Source: Strigops habroptila
Taxonomy: Eukaryota; Chordata; Aves; Psittaciformes; Psittacidae
DNA: 64,000 bases
Assembly: GCF_004027225.2 (NCBI RefSeq)
Contig: NC_044277.2
Span: 87,184,283-87,248,282, forward strand
Direction: 5' to 3'
Part shown: piece after piece, positions 37,451 to 48,036 of the stretch
How positions within the stretch are numbered: position 1 is the stretch's first letter
Layout of the letters: each line of letters starts with the position of its first letter
The notes under the pieces: generated by a model
Databases searched by the model: none
Told to the model about the DNA's origin: nothing
What the model saw: only the letters and a program-made list of their open reading frames with translations
Made by a program: the position numbers and the translations under genes

Positions 37451-38939
37451 ACAGATTTAACTACATAGTTTAACTGACTTATTAAGAGGCTACCTGCTCT
37501 GGCATCCGGAAAGCCTGTCTAAGCAGAGTACAAGTCTTCATTCCCTCCCTCATCACCTTCAAATTTCAGGTGCACTGGCAAATTGATATTTTCGCCTTGA
37601 AAACTGTCCCCCATGTACAAACCCCCTTTGAGCCATTGTTGGCATCCATCTCCTCCTGGCTGCACAGGGAAGAGGAGGGTGCCTTGTTCAGCCTCAAGCA
37701 GCTGATATTTCACCAATGACTGCCTTTGAAATAACTTGGCTCCTTCAGCATCTTTGCTGCCTTCTCTTGCTGCTCACATATTTGGTTAGTGCAAACTGGG
37801 AGCAGAAGCATTTCCCACTAATGAGCCAGAGCCCCTTCCATCCCCAGAGAGTCACATAGCAGATAGATACAGTCCCAACACACAACGATAACAGATGAGA
37901 ACTCAGCTCCCAGACTCCAGACCTCAGGCGTGTCACAACCTCTATGCTCAGACTCCTGCCTGCCACCTTTACCTATACTCATAAAGACAGGAAAGCACTG
38001 GATAAGACAATCAGAAAGAAAATAAAATACGATTTCACCCACAGTTCTGCAGTGTCTACTATACCTATACTATTGGCATGACTACCAAGGGAGGGACCCA
38101 TGCCAGTTGTTTCAGTTGCTTTTCTCTCATTATAAAATCCTCATACCTGATTTTAAAAGATTTCTCTTTAGGATGTTTTCCGCTCCAGCAAATAATTAGG
38201 TATTTCTAATAGTCTCCTAGCAGATCATTTAAACAGAAATGCATACAAATAATTATGTTTAGCTGTATGTTTATGTGTATTTATTTGTTTATAGATATAT
38301 TTTTACTTATGGAAGTTAAATATTTATGTGTCTTACATTTATGTAAGATACAGAAACAACTATGCAAATAAACACATATAAAGTCATGTTCACAAATTTA
38401 AAGGAAAACTATTCAAATGTGTGGTTACTCAGTTCCTTTAGGAAACACCACAGCTCAGAATTTCAGACTTGAGTGCCCACAGTTAGATCTTAGAGCAGTA
38501 ACCCTAAATCAGGACCTTCCATAGTTATATCTGTGCTTCTGCATATAGAAGGGTTGATTTACATACCTAATTTCAGGCCTTTCATTTTCAAAACTTTGTG
38601 GCCTAAAGTCCCATGTTCCCAGTTATGCTGCCCCAAGGGGTACTTCTGTACAAGGGGCATCATCCAGTCACCTTGAAGGGATGTTAAAGCATTGCAAGTT
38701 GTTGACAGCCCATCTCAAAAATCTCTGCCTTCTGTAATAAAGAGACCTCCCAATTCCCAGATATGCTCAATGCAATAACATTTCCGAACATCCCGCATAA
38801 AGATGATAACAGAGCACCTAACACAAAACTAAAAAAGAAGAGGAAATGAGGTTATATTTCCCATCATGGCATCTGCATTAAGCTTGATAGCTGCTTGTTT
38901 CCACTATAACTGTGCCAAAGTCATTTTGAATTTCTTTTC

Positions 38940-38962
38940 TTTTTTTTTTTTTTTTTTTTTTT
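38940..38962 (+). repeat. Poly-T tract (23 T)
   Basis: A T run after tttctttt and before aaatgcacc. As a minus-strand A tail it would belong to a retroposon to its right, but none is recognised there. Confidence 0.9.
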
Positions 38963-41900
38963 AAATGCACCTTGCTCTGAAGCAGAGTTATTTTGGGAAA
39001 AACAATGCACAAAACGGCACTTAAATGCACACGGCAACATCTCACCAGTTGCTACTAATGATGTCAGAAGAGGTCAGGTGGGCACAGAAGTATGAATTGT
39101 CACTACATTTCTACATTTTTTTGAGCAAATAAACAGCACCCAGGAGAACTGAAGTCTTCCTAGGACAGTAGGAATACAGAAAACTAAGAAGAAGGAGTGT
39201 CTTTTTTACTGCCACCTTCATTCTTCTTGCTTTCAAGCCCTTCATCAGCCCTTGCATTTTATTCTTCTGTAAAAGAAGAATGCAGTGCTAAGGAAAGTCA
39301 GCTTGCAGCAGCATTGGTTCATGGGAAAGCCTGCAGAAGACACCTCCAGGCACTTCTGTAAGTACATTTTTTCTACACTGGGCTGTCAGTTGTGCTGCTC
39401 TATTCTAAGCGTAGAGCCATGGAGCAAGATGCTTGGGGTGGATTTGTTGGCAGATCAGTAGGGACTCATAACATTCCTGCCAAATTCATTTTCTCATGTG
39501 ACCTGAGCTTGACTAGGAACATGGATTTCCTACAGAGACAAGTTTGAGCAGTGCCAGGAATTTGAAGACCAGGTGGTCTGCAAAGCTTCTCCCCAGGCTC
39601 TGCAATCCTATTTCCTCACGTCATTCTTTCCAGCCAGCATGGAGCTCAGGCTGGGGTGCTCACAGCAAACTGAGTCCTCAAAACCAATGCGATTGCTCCT
39701 TCCCACCACCACCACTCCTCTGGAAGAGACTGCGGCAGAACTGGGAGGAAACATGAGCACGTTTCTGCTAGGAAACTGATTCAGACAGGCTTTGACCAAG
39801 ACTGCAAGTGAAACTTTTCTGTGCCAGAGGAAACTCTAAAAAAAAAAAAATCCCACTTTTTCATCTCAGCAACATCCAAATTGGGCTTAGCTAGTCCAAA
39901 CTGTCACATCCTTGGCTAACTCAGAAAGCCTGTATTTGCCTACCCGGAAGGGAAAGCTATCATGCAAAACCAGATAGATAGGCTTTTCTGAAGAGAGCTA
40001 TTGATAGCCACATTGGTCTCTTGGGACAAGAAGGTCCATACATTAATTTTAGATCTCTGGCAATCTGCATGCTAGAAATACCTTGTGGCTCTGATCCATA
40101 CTGACTTCTATTAAGGAAACAGAAGCTAGAATGAGCTGAAAGCTCTCCCAGATGATGCTCTCTGAATATCCATTGAGAAAAAACAGCCTACCCTAATATA
40201 TTACTTGCCCCATCTCTAGTAATATGGACTATTAAATAAAGCAAGTTTGGCTTCCTGAAGAGGCACAATAGCATTGTTAGCATTGTAATGTGATACCAGG
40301 CCAGGACCTGGACCAGAGATGCTGCTTTTCTCTCTGTTTTGTCTCAGCAGCAACCAGGGGTATTGCACACATTACATTTGCTTTTGGACATATTCATCTT
40401 CTCATACCTCTAAGGAAGGATCCCTGCTGTCCCACCCTGGACACAGAGCAGGGAGGAGCAGTCTCATCCTAAAATGGCTCCTGTCATTCTCTCTAGAAAC
40501 GTTAGAGAAGTGGAAATGGCTCTCCACACATATAATCCCATATTTATAATTGCTGCCTTGTTGGCAAATTCCCATCACAGATTGCACTCAGCTCTATCCC
40601 ACCCTCACATCAGATGCAATCCACACCAACCTGTGCCTGCTGGAGCGCCTGGCTGAGGTAGTGGGGTGGAGAACAGCTCACCGCACTGGCTGCCCTCGGG
40701 AGACTGAGCAGAGAACTCTGATTTCAGCAAGTCTGACCCCCACACACCTCGGCTGAAGCCATCCCTCTAGCAGTTCTGTCCCCTGAGGAAGAGATGGATG
40801 TAGTAGGTCCTTTCCTCCACCTAGGAAGGAGAAGCCTGTACCAGGCTCTACTCCCTCCTGTCAGGTTTGGATTCAGTTGTAGCAGCCAAGCTCTTCCCTG
40901 CACAATTACAAGAATGCTCAACACGGAGGGACCAATACCTTCCATCGAAGCAGCATTTCAAACAACAGCACAAGCCACCAAGACACTGACCCCTCTGCGT
41001 TCTCATTGCCAGCATTGTGCTGATGACAAGGGGCGACACAGAAGCCCTGTGTTTCTACAGTCTAAGAACAGCGGGATAAACTCCGGAATAGCTTCACTAG
41101 GAGCAACTGCAAACTCCTTTAGCAGATATGCTTCTGAGAGAACGTCAGCAGCAGCTATGAAATTCATTTGCATCAGACAACTTTATAGCAGTAGGCTGAC
41201 CAGTCTGAAATTCACTCCTAAAATCCATCAGAAACCAATTTAGTCTTCCTTCAGCTGTAGTTCCATTACCTCCTTTTTCCCTTGCATCCAAACAAATCCA
41301 AGCTCACCACTCGGTAGTCAGAAAGGAGTAGACGAATACAGGTTAGGGAACGTTCGCGTACCGAAAGGGAGCAAAATAGCAAAGAAGGTTGATTAAAACC
41401 AAAATTCGTGCCTAATTTAAGCCTTGCTTTCCTGCATGGAAGGGCCAAGCTGCTTGTTCACAATGTCTGTTGCTGGTAAGAGGCCTCCACTTGGAGCTGC
41501 TCTCCCTTTTACAGTGTTCTCAATGAACAGACGCTTTACACACCTGCCAGCACATGATCATGAAAACATTTTTAAAGATTTCATGTCAGGCCTGTTTGGA
41601 AGTCAACTGGATCATTTCAGGAGAGAAAGACTATCAGTGCTAGGTGATCAAGAAGCACAAGGGCAGCTATTTTTGATGTTTATCCCTGCTTGTGGATTAG
41701 TATTCAATCCAAAACCCTGCCAAGTTCCTCAACACAATACTTACGTGACTACGAAATTTCAAATCATTCCACTGTGTACATTTGGCTATACATACACAAT
41801 ATCTATAGATATCAATTCCTGTCCCGTTGAGTCACCTGTAAAGAGAATTTGTCTGTAGGGCCAGAAACTCTGTTCCTTACATCAAATATTAACTTCTTGT

Positions 41901-43936
41901 TAAAGTCATTTGCTGAGTTTGTTCCATGACAAAGTCCCAGGGAATATTATGCAGAGAGCCAAGGCACCGCTGAGCATTTCCAGGCAGCAAACAGAGTTTA
42001 TTCTACACAGTCACTTCCTCATGAATAGAGAGGAAACTCCATTAGCCAGGATGGAGAAACACCCATTTTCACCAGTTACAAAAGCCAACACCATGCCTCA
42101 GTTCAGCTGGTGTGCTGCTCCTTACTGCCTAACCAACACCGATCTGCATCGATCCAAAGTTGCACACCCGCACTGCAATGTTGGCAAACAAATTCAGTCC
42201 ATCCAGGAGGGCAACAGGGTTTTAACAGAGGCCATTGATTCACTGTGATCCTGATTTAAGGCCTATTTAAACATATTGCCTGGCCAAAGAGCTGCTCACA
42301 AGCACAGCCATGAAGTAGCACAGGAGAGATTGATTCCTGATATAATGAGACCCGCCAAGTTCATGCTAAGCCAGAGGCCGTTTCTCTAGCTAATTAAAGG
42401 TTGTTCATCAAAGCAGTTCCTCACCATACTGCTGCTGCTGCCATGCACTGAGAGGCAGTCCACTGAAGGGACAGCACAGCAGCATGAACCATCCTTTCTC
42501 ACCCCTTTGAATCTTGAGGTTTCAAAGCTTCTCCCATTCTGAGCTTCATCTGAACAAAAGGAGGCAACCTTGATGGCAGCTCAGAGGCTGTTTGTCCAGG
42601 AGAAGTCCCCATACAAGTCCCTGCTTTGAATTCCAGCCTCCCAAGAAGCAAGAAAGTCCCTCAACCTACCCAGGCTATTCTGGAAAGGGAGCTTTCTGCT
42701 AACTGCAGTCCTTGCTCCTGAGGCTGAGAAAACTCCCCTGTTGGTATGCACATCCCCATCATGTTGTACTAGCACTTCCATAAGAAGCTTTGGAAGTGGT
42801 ATTTTCTGAGAAGAACAGTGTTCACTAGAAAATTCCCACCCACTTCAAAACCTGTCTGCCACAGTAATAACTCTGCACAGATACCGAGATCGGTTGGTGA
42901 AACAGAGGAGGGGAGATGTAGAATCAGATGAATGCTTTTTTCTTTGACCCAAAGCTCATTTTGTCACTTCCACTCATACTACAATTTGAGAGACCACATG
43001 ATTCCAAGGCCAGAAATTCTTTTCAGCCTTAGGCTCACGTACATTTGCGTCATAAACATGCGATGCAAACTACAAATAAATGTGCATACGTACCATTTCC
43101 TCTGCTTTGAGTGATGCTAAGTCTTCTTTCCTCCTTCCCATTCCCTTATTCAATGGCGCACACTGCGGATGAGTCGACAAACGCAGCAACACTTGTCCAA
43201 AAATAACATCCCAAACTCTCAGTCACTCGCCCTGTACATGGACATATGTCACCTTAGCCACACCACAAGTATGGCTATCCTCTTCAGAGAGCATCAGAAC
43301 AAACTTGTCCCACATTTTCTTCTTTCCACTCACTTTTCCTGAAAGCTTTAATTTTAAAAAGAGCAATTAAAATTAGTAAGGTATCTAAAATAGTAGTCTG
43401 CTACTATTTAAGGTGTCAAATTAATTAAAACCTGATCTGCATAAGACCACGTAGGCTCATGCTACATACAAACAGCACCAATGTTTCACAAGGAGCAGGT
43501 TCTCCTGAGCAACGGTTCAACCACAGACAGCAACAAAGGGCTTGTGCTGAGATCATGCCTGGGCTCAGCAAAGCTCAGCTTCACAGGGCTTAGAGAAAGC
43601 ATGAAATAGCAAGTCCTGTTTGCACCAAATTTTGTCACTTTGCAGCAGTCTCAGCTCCAGCTCTTGGTTTGGTCCTGGAGCATTTGCAGGGACTGGGGTG
43701 ACTGCAGGAACTGGGTGCACTGGCAGCCAACAGGGCTGGTGGGTTCCAGAAACCTTCCCACTGCATGGAAGGGAGAAGCCTCAGGGGCTCATGGCCCCCT
43801 GGTCTCTGCTCTTGCAGGGCTTACACAGTGCATGAGCCCCATCAAGCATGCTGCTGACAGCACAGCACTCCAAAAACCCCCAGCACTATGGAAATCTCAG
43901 AAAACAAAACTCAGCTTCTCTCAGGTGCACCGGAAA

Positions 43937-43959
43937 GGGGCGGGGGGGTGGGGGGTTGG
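43937..43959 (+). repeat. G-quadruplex motif
   Basis: GGGG-C-GGGGGGG-T-GGGGGG-TT-GG. Splitting the seven-G run gives four tracts of at least three G with one-base loops, the strongest G4 pattern in the window. It is about 4 kb upstream of LY86, and no promoter is evident around it. Confidence 0.85.
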
Positions 43960-46900
43960 CACATTAGCTTGCATTGCATTTCTAGGCCTTGTTGTTTTTA
44001 ACTGAAGTATTAAATACACTATTAAAAGCATAGTAGGAAAAGTTGACTTTTCTGGAGAGTGAAGGCATCTCCTTTGAAAAGTCTCATCTGTTTGCTGAGA
44101 AATTTTCACTTACTGTCTTTCACTAGCAGGAGAGCCTGCTGAGAAATATGACGCAGAAAGCTTTTGTTCAGAGAGAATTGCAAGAAGAAGGAAGAGAAAT
44201 CAGTGAAGCTTTTAATGTGAAGCTTTCCCTGTGGAAACATTTCATTGTACGATACAGGTGTACACAAAGACACTAAAGGCAAGAAAAAAAGGTTTTGGCT
44301 TAAAAAAAAAGAACTTGAACTTTGGTCAGGACTCACCTTAAAATGGACTTGTGCAAAAGAGGGGGAAAAAAAACCCCAAACCTCTAGATAAAAGGAACTC
44401 CTAAGAGGAAACCTCATTGCTGAGGTAAAGCACTATCCAGGTCTATGTTTGAAAAAAGTTTTGCAAAACACAATTAGTTGGCTAGGAGCATTGGAAAAAC
44501 AACATACCCTGAACTATTTTGGCAAAAGTCATAGTGTAGGTGCAGTTGTATGAATTCAAGTGAGAGGCCCCGCTGGAACACTGAGCCTCGTGACTAGCTA
44601 AACCTCTGCAGGAAATCCAGGGAGTAATTAAAACTGTTCAAGAGCAAGGATGCTGTGAGCACAAAACACCTACCTGGGGATGGGGTGGTGGGAGTGTGTT
44701 ATTTGCTGATACAGTTATTTCAGCAATCTCGTATCAGCCAACCCAAGAAGTTACAGATATTGATGTATGATTTATCTGCTTACTAGTTTGCTATCTTTAT
44801 ATCTTTCACTCTTTCCAATTATATTACAGATATAATAATCTTCTTGATAAAGAACAAGAGGCTTCTCACTCTAATACTGCAGAACCATCCAAATAAGGGG
44901 AAAAATGCTCTAGATATACAAAGCCACTGCCCTTCCGTAAGTAAATAGCTTGCTTTATAGGCATTTTTCAGCTGCTTATCTCCATGGTCAAAGCCTTCAA
45001 TAAGACAAATAAAGAAACACTCTTGTTGGCCAGCTAAGCAACCTGCCAAAACAGAATTCCCATTGCCAGCACTGATACCACTTCGGTTAGATGTAGTTTC
45101 TCAGCCCACAGGCTTCGGCTGCCTGAAGGGAAAGCAGTTCTCAGAACAGATGGAGTTGGTAATAAAGCTCTTTCTAGGAGATACAAGGATTACACAGGGA
45201 ATGAAATGGTGAAACAGTGTCTGGAGTACACGTTGTAAACTTGAACCACTCAAAGTAAAATTCCCTTCCCACTGAGAACAACATGGTGGGACAAAGCGGA
45301 AGAGACAGCGTGGCTTTCCAAAACATTAGCTATCATGGCTGTTTCCCCTCAGAACACAGGCTACCTAAAAACTACTTGAAACACACGTTCCAGCCTCGCA
45401 CTCACAAAAAAATCCTATGACTTGTCATTTTGAATCAGTATCAGGAGCACTGCCAAAAAAACAGATAAAGTAGCTGTCTCAAAAGAGCAAGAGAGTCTAT
45501 GCACCAGACGGGGAAACAGTGCAGGCACTTGCCTGTGTATAGCAGAGCTCCTGAGCTCATCATCTACAAAGTCATATTTGGTTTCCGCTAGATCTACCCC
45601 AGCCATCCTGCTTCCAGTGAAGCAGGAGAACTTTTATTCCAGAAGTCCAGAGCTGCTCCACTTTCGCTGGCTACTTGTGCTTACACTGAAATCTCTGCAA
45701 GGCAAGTCCCAGACTCCTGGATATCCGCAGAGCAGCTACCACAGAGCTTCTGCAAAGATGAAAACCAGCTTTGAGTCAGCACTTTGAAAGCCATGAGCAT
45801 CAGCAACACTGTTCCAACAGGATGGGGTAGGCAAAGGGAAGGGGAGGTAAAGAACAAGCCCAGGTAAACCTGGGTTTACCAGGTGTTCAGGTAAGCCATT
45901 CCAGTCCAGACTAAGGCCCCATTTAACCCAGTAACCTGTTCCCAGCAGTGTGGACAAGCAGGCATGCAGAGAAAAGAAAGAGCAGGGCAAGCATGTATGG
46001 TATTTCTCCCACATATTTTCCCAGATTCCAATGATCTTCATCTCAGGAAAGGTCCTGAGTTTGATTTGATTTATTTAGTGATCCCCAGTGGGTGTCTCTT
46101 TGAAGCATTTGCCCTATCATTTGATTTACTTTGTTCATTGTTATTGAGCATTAAGCTGACATTTTAAATGAAAGACCATGGTGATGTCATTCCTAAAAAA
46201 ATCTGGAGGTTATGTTCTCACAGTCCTGATCTGAAGTACTTTGCATTTTGTAATAAATTGCTTTATCAAATTTTCACTGTCTTTGTAGACCTTAGTGGGA
46301 AGGAACTTTTACTTTATGTGACTCTAGTTTAAATGTATTACAGTAAACCTAGACAATCTACTTATAATTGCCTTTGCAATTGTGCTTGTTTTTGTCAACT
46401 ATCAACTGGGTACAACCAAAGTCCAGTCAAATCAGACAGACCTGTAACCCAAATCTCTTTACCTGGCTTGTACATGTTCCATGCCTAAGGACAGTTGCCT
46501 GCATTCTCACCTAGGCCCTGGACATATAATTTACTACTATGATAGTATCCAAACCACAAAGCAGGCCTGAGCCTCATTATTCTAAGCAAGGTCTCTTGAA
46601 TTGCATTGAATTGGCTTTTAAAGTTAATACATCCTGGTTGAAACCTTGGCCCCCCCTCTATGGGATTACCTTCGTTCAGGCCAGGATTTTGTCTGAGGAA
46701 CAGCTCTACTGTTTAGCATTATTTTGTAATCATCTTGTTGGGTGCTCTCCTGCTTGCTAAAGTATTTAAAGGCTTTCCCCTCTTCAGCTTTACTCAGTGG
46801 CAGAGAAAGTGATACTCACACCCTTCGGGTCAAGAAAGGCTGAGATGGCCAAAGTGATCTTTTATCCAAATCTGTCATTGGTTCTGCTGGTGCCAATTTC

Positions 46901-47756
46901 TCCTTGCCTCCAACTCAGAGAAAACTATTGCAGATATTTGCTTTAGGGTTGAATTTAGCTTATAGTTGTTTTTCCAGTTGGTGCTATGTCCAGAAAAGAC
47001 CTTTTTGGCAACTGCAGTTTGAAATTCTGTTCCAACCCTGGATCTTAAACAGGATTGGAGAAGTTTACTGGAGACAAAGCAACCTTCCTTCCTTTCCTTA
47101 CTGATCATCCCCTGCCATCTGCAACAGTCACTAACTGCTGCATAAAGCACAGCTTTGAGAAAGATAGTGCAAGTAAATGCACAGTGTCAATAGTGGGCAG
47201 TTAAATAACCAGGAAGACTAAAGGGAAAAATATTAAGTATAGGTTTACCTGATTGGGTGTACTGTTAAACAGCACATTCCTGAGAAATCATTGAACAAGA
47301 TGAAAGTAAATGCAGTATTTAGCATAGTCAAGCAGAAAGGATCCATTCCTGAAAGTTTCAAGACTTGCTTTATTTGGTGTCAGCTTTATCAGACACACTT
47401 CCCTCTAGCAGACAGATTTGTTACTAACATCATCGAAACCAAACTGTCCATCTTGCAAAATTTGGTCTGACTTTGTGTGATTAAGTGGGGGTGATTTGGA
47501 TCGCAGTGTTTTGCAGCCAGAAGGGCTAATTAAGCCTGTCTGAAACCTTGACCCAGATGCTTTGACTTCAAGAGAAGAAATTGGCAGCAAGAGAAAAACT
47601 AACAGTTTGCTGCATTGTTCCAGCGGGCACCAAGGAAGGGCTATGCTGTGCAGTGAGTAGGTATGATTAGCTCATTTGTCATTAAACTAACATGCAGCAG
47701 AAAGCAGAAGTCTAAGCACACGGAAATAGCACCTCCCAATTCTGATCAGCCTCCTG

Positions 47757-47794
47757 TTTATACCATGCTGTAGTACGGCTGTATCGGCTCACTC
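47757..47794 (+). promoter_or_regulatory. LY86: Candidate LY86 core promoter (TATA-like plus initiator)
   Basis: TTTATACC at 47757-47764 lies 34 bases before an initiator-like CTCACTC (47788-47794, A at 47791), which is normal TATA-to-start spacing. Transcription from about 47791 would give a 5' UTR of about 125 bases. This is inferred from motif spacing only; myeloid promoters are often TATA-less and the true start could differ. A TAACAG element at 47600-47605 loosely resembles a Myb site, relevant because chicken MD-1 was described as a v-Myb-regulated gene (from memory). Confidence 0.35.
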
Positions 47795-47813
47795 AACCCT
47801 TCTGCAGGCGCAA

Positions 47814-47822
47814 ATGTTGTAA
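47814..47822 (+). other. Minimal upstream ORF in the presumed LY86 leader
   Basis: ATG TTG TAA, a two-codon ORF, lies about 94 bases before the LY86 start codon. Its Kozak context is weak (C at -3, T at +4), so most ribosomes should scan past. It matters only if transcription begins upstream of 47814, as the promoter call suggests. Confidence 0.35.
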
Positions 47823-47836
47823 CTCCTGTCTCCCTT

Positions 47837-47852
47837 GGAGGAAGGAAGGAAC
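47837..47852 (+). promoter_or_regulatory. ETS/PU.1-type GGAA cluster near the LY86 start
   Basis: Three GGAA cores occur in tandem (GGAGGAAGGAAGGAAC), the first as GAGGAA, the classical PU.1 core, and a TTCC follows at 47855-47858. PU.1 sites close to the start are common in myeloid and B-cell promoters, and MD-1 is expressed in those cells. This is motif evidence only. Confidence 0.35.
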
Positions 47853-47915
47853 ACTTCCCTTCACAGAGGGTTAGCAAGAGACAGAGAAGTCATCCTGCAA
47901 ACTACTACCACCACC

Positions 47916-48036
47916 ATGAAGATATCAAATGTTCTTGTTCTCATCTTGGTCTTGCTTTACATCAATGCCAGCACAGAATGGCCTACGCACACAGTCTGCA
48001 AAGAGGACAACTTGGAAATATATTACAAAAGCTGTG
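47916..48036 (+). CDS. LY86: LY86 coding exon 1 (signal peptide and first ML strands)
   Basis: This exon encodes residues 1-40 plus the first base of codon 41. The ATG at 47916 is chosen because it opens a classical signal peptide (MKISN, then a VLVLILVLLYI core, then NAST) and lies in a strong Kozak context (ACCACC before ATG, A at -3). The frame is open further upstream to a TTG at 47835, but there is no in-frame ATG, and the extra residues would sit in front of the signal peptide. The mature part contains WPTHTVC and NLEIYYKSC, matching the N-terminal strand of MD-1, with Cys28 and Cys40. The donor is TGTG|gtgaga at 48037. The split codon G|AT joins exon 2 to give Asp41. The only N-X-S/T sequon, N17-A-S, sits at the end of the signal peptide and is probably removed. 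Confidence 0.95.

Larger units (their letters stand above)
32531..47599. other. Region upstream of LY86, no recognisable gene
   Basis: Contains TA-rich repeats (34.1, 37.4 kb), a GC-richer stretch at about 35.2-37.4 kb with scattered CpGs, a poly-T tract (38.9 kb), a 14-bp perfect palindrome (ATATCTATAGATAT, 41799-41812) and a G4 motif (43.9 kb). The 140-149 codon frames at 37051-37473, 40794-41243 and 41424-41858 lack family resemblance, exon boundaries and consistent composition. Confidence 0.65.

Noticed and set aside
40794-41858. Two adjacent + strand frames of 149 and 144 codons
   Set aside because: No recognisable motif, no matched splice sites, and frames equally open nearby on the other strand. 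Length alone is not unusual in this composition.
47835-47915. N-terminal extension of LY86 from an in-frame TTG
   Set aside because: There is no in-frame ATG. The ATG at 47916 has a strong Kozak context and directly opens the signal peptide.
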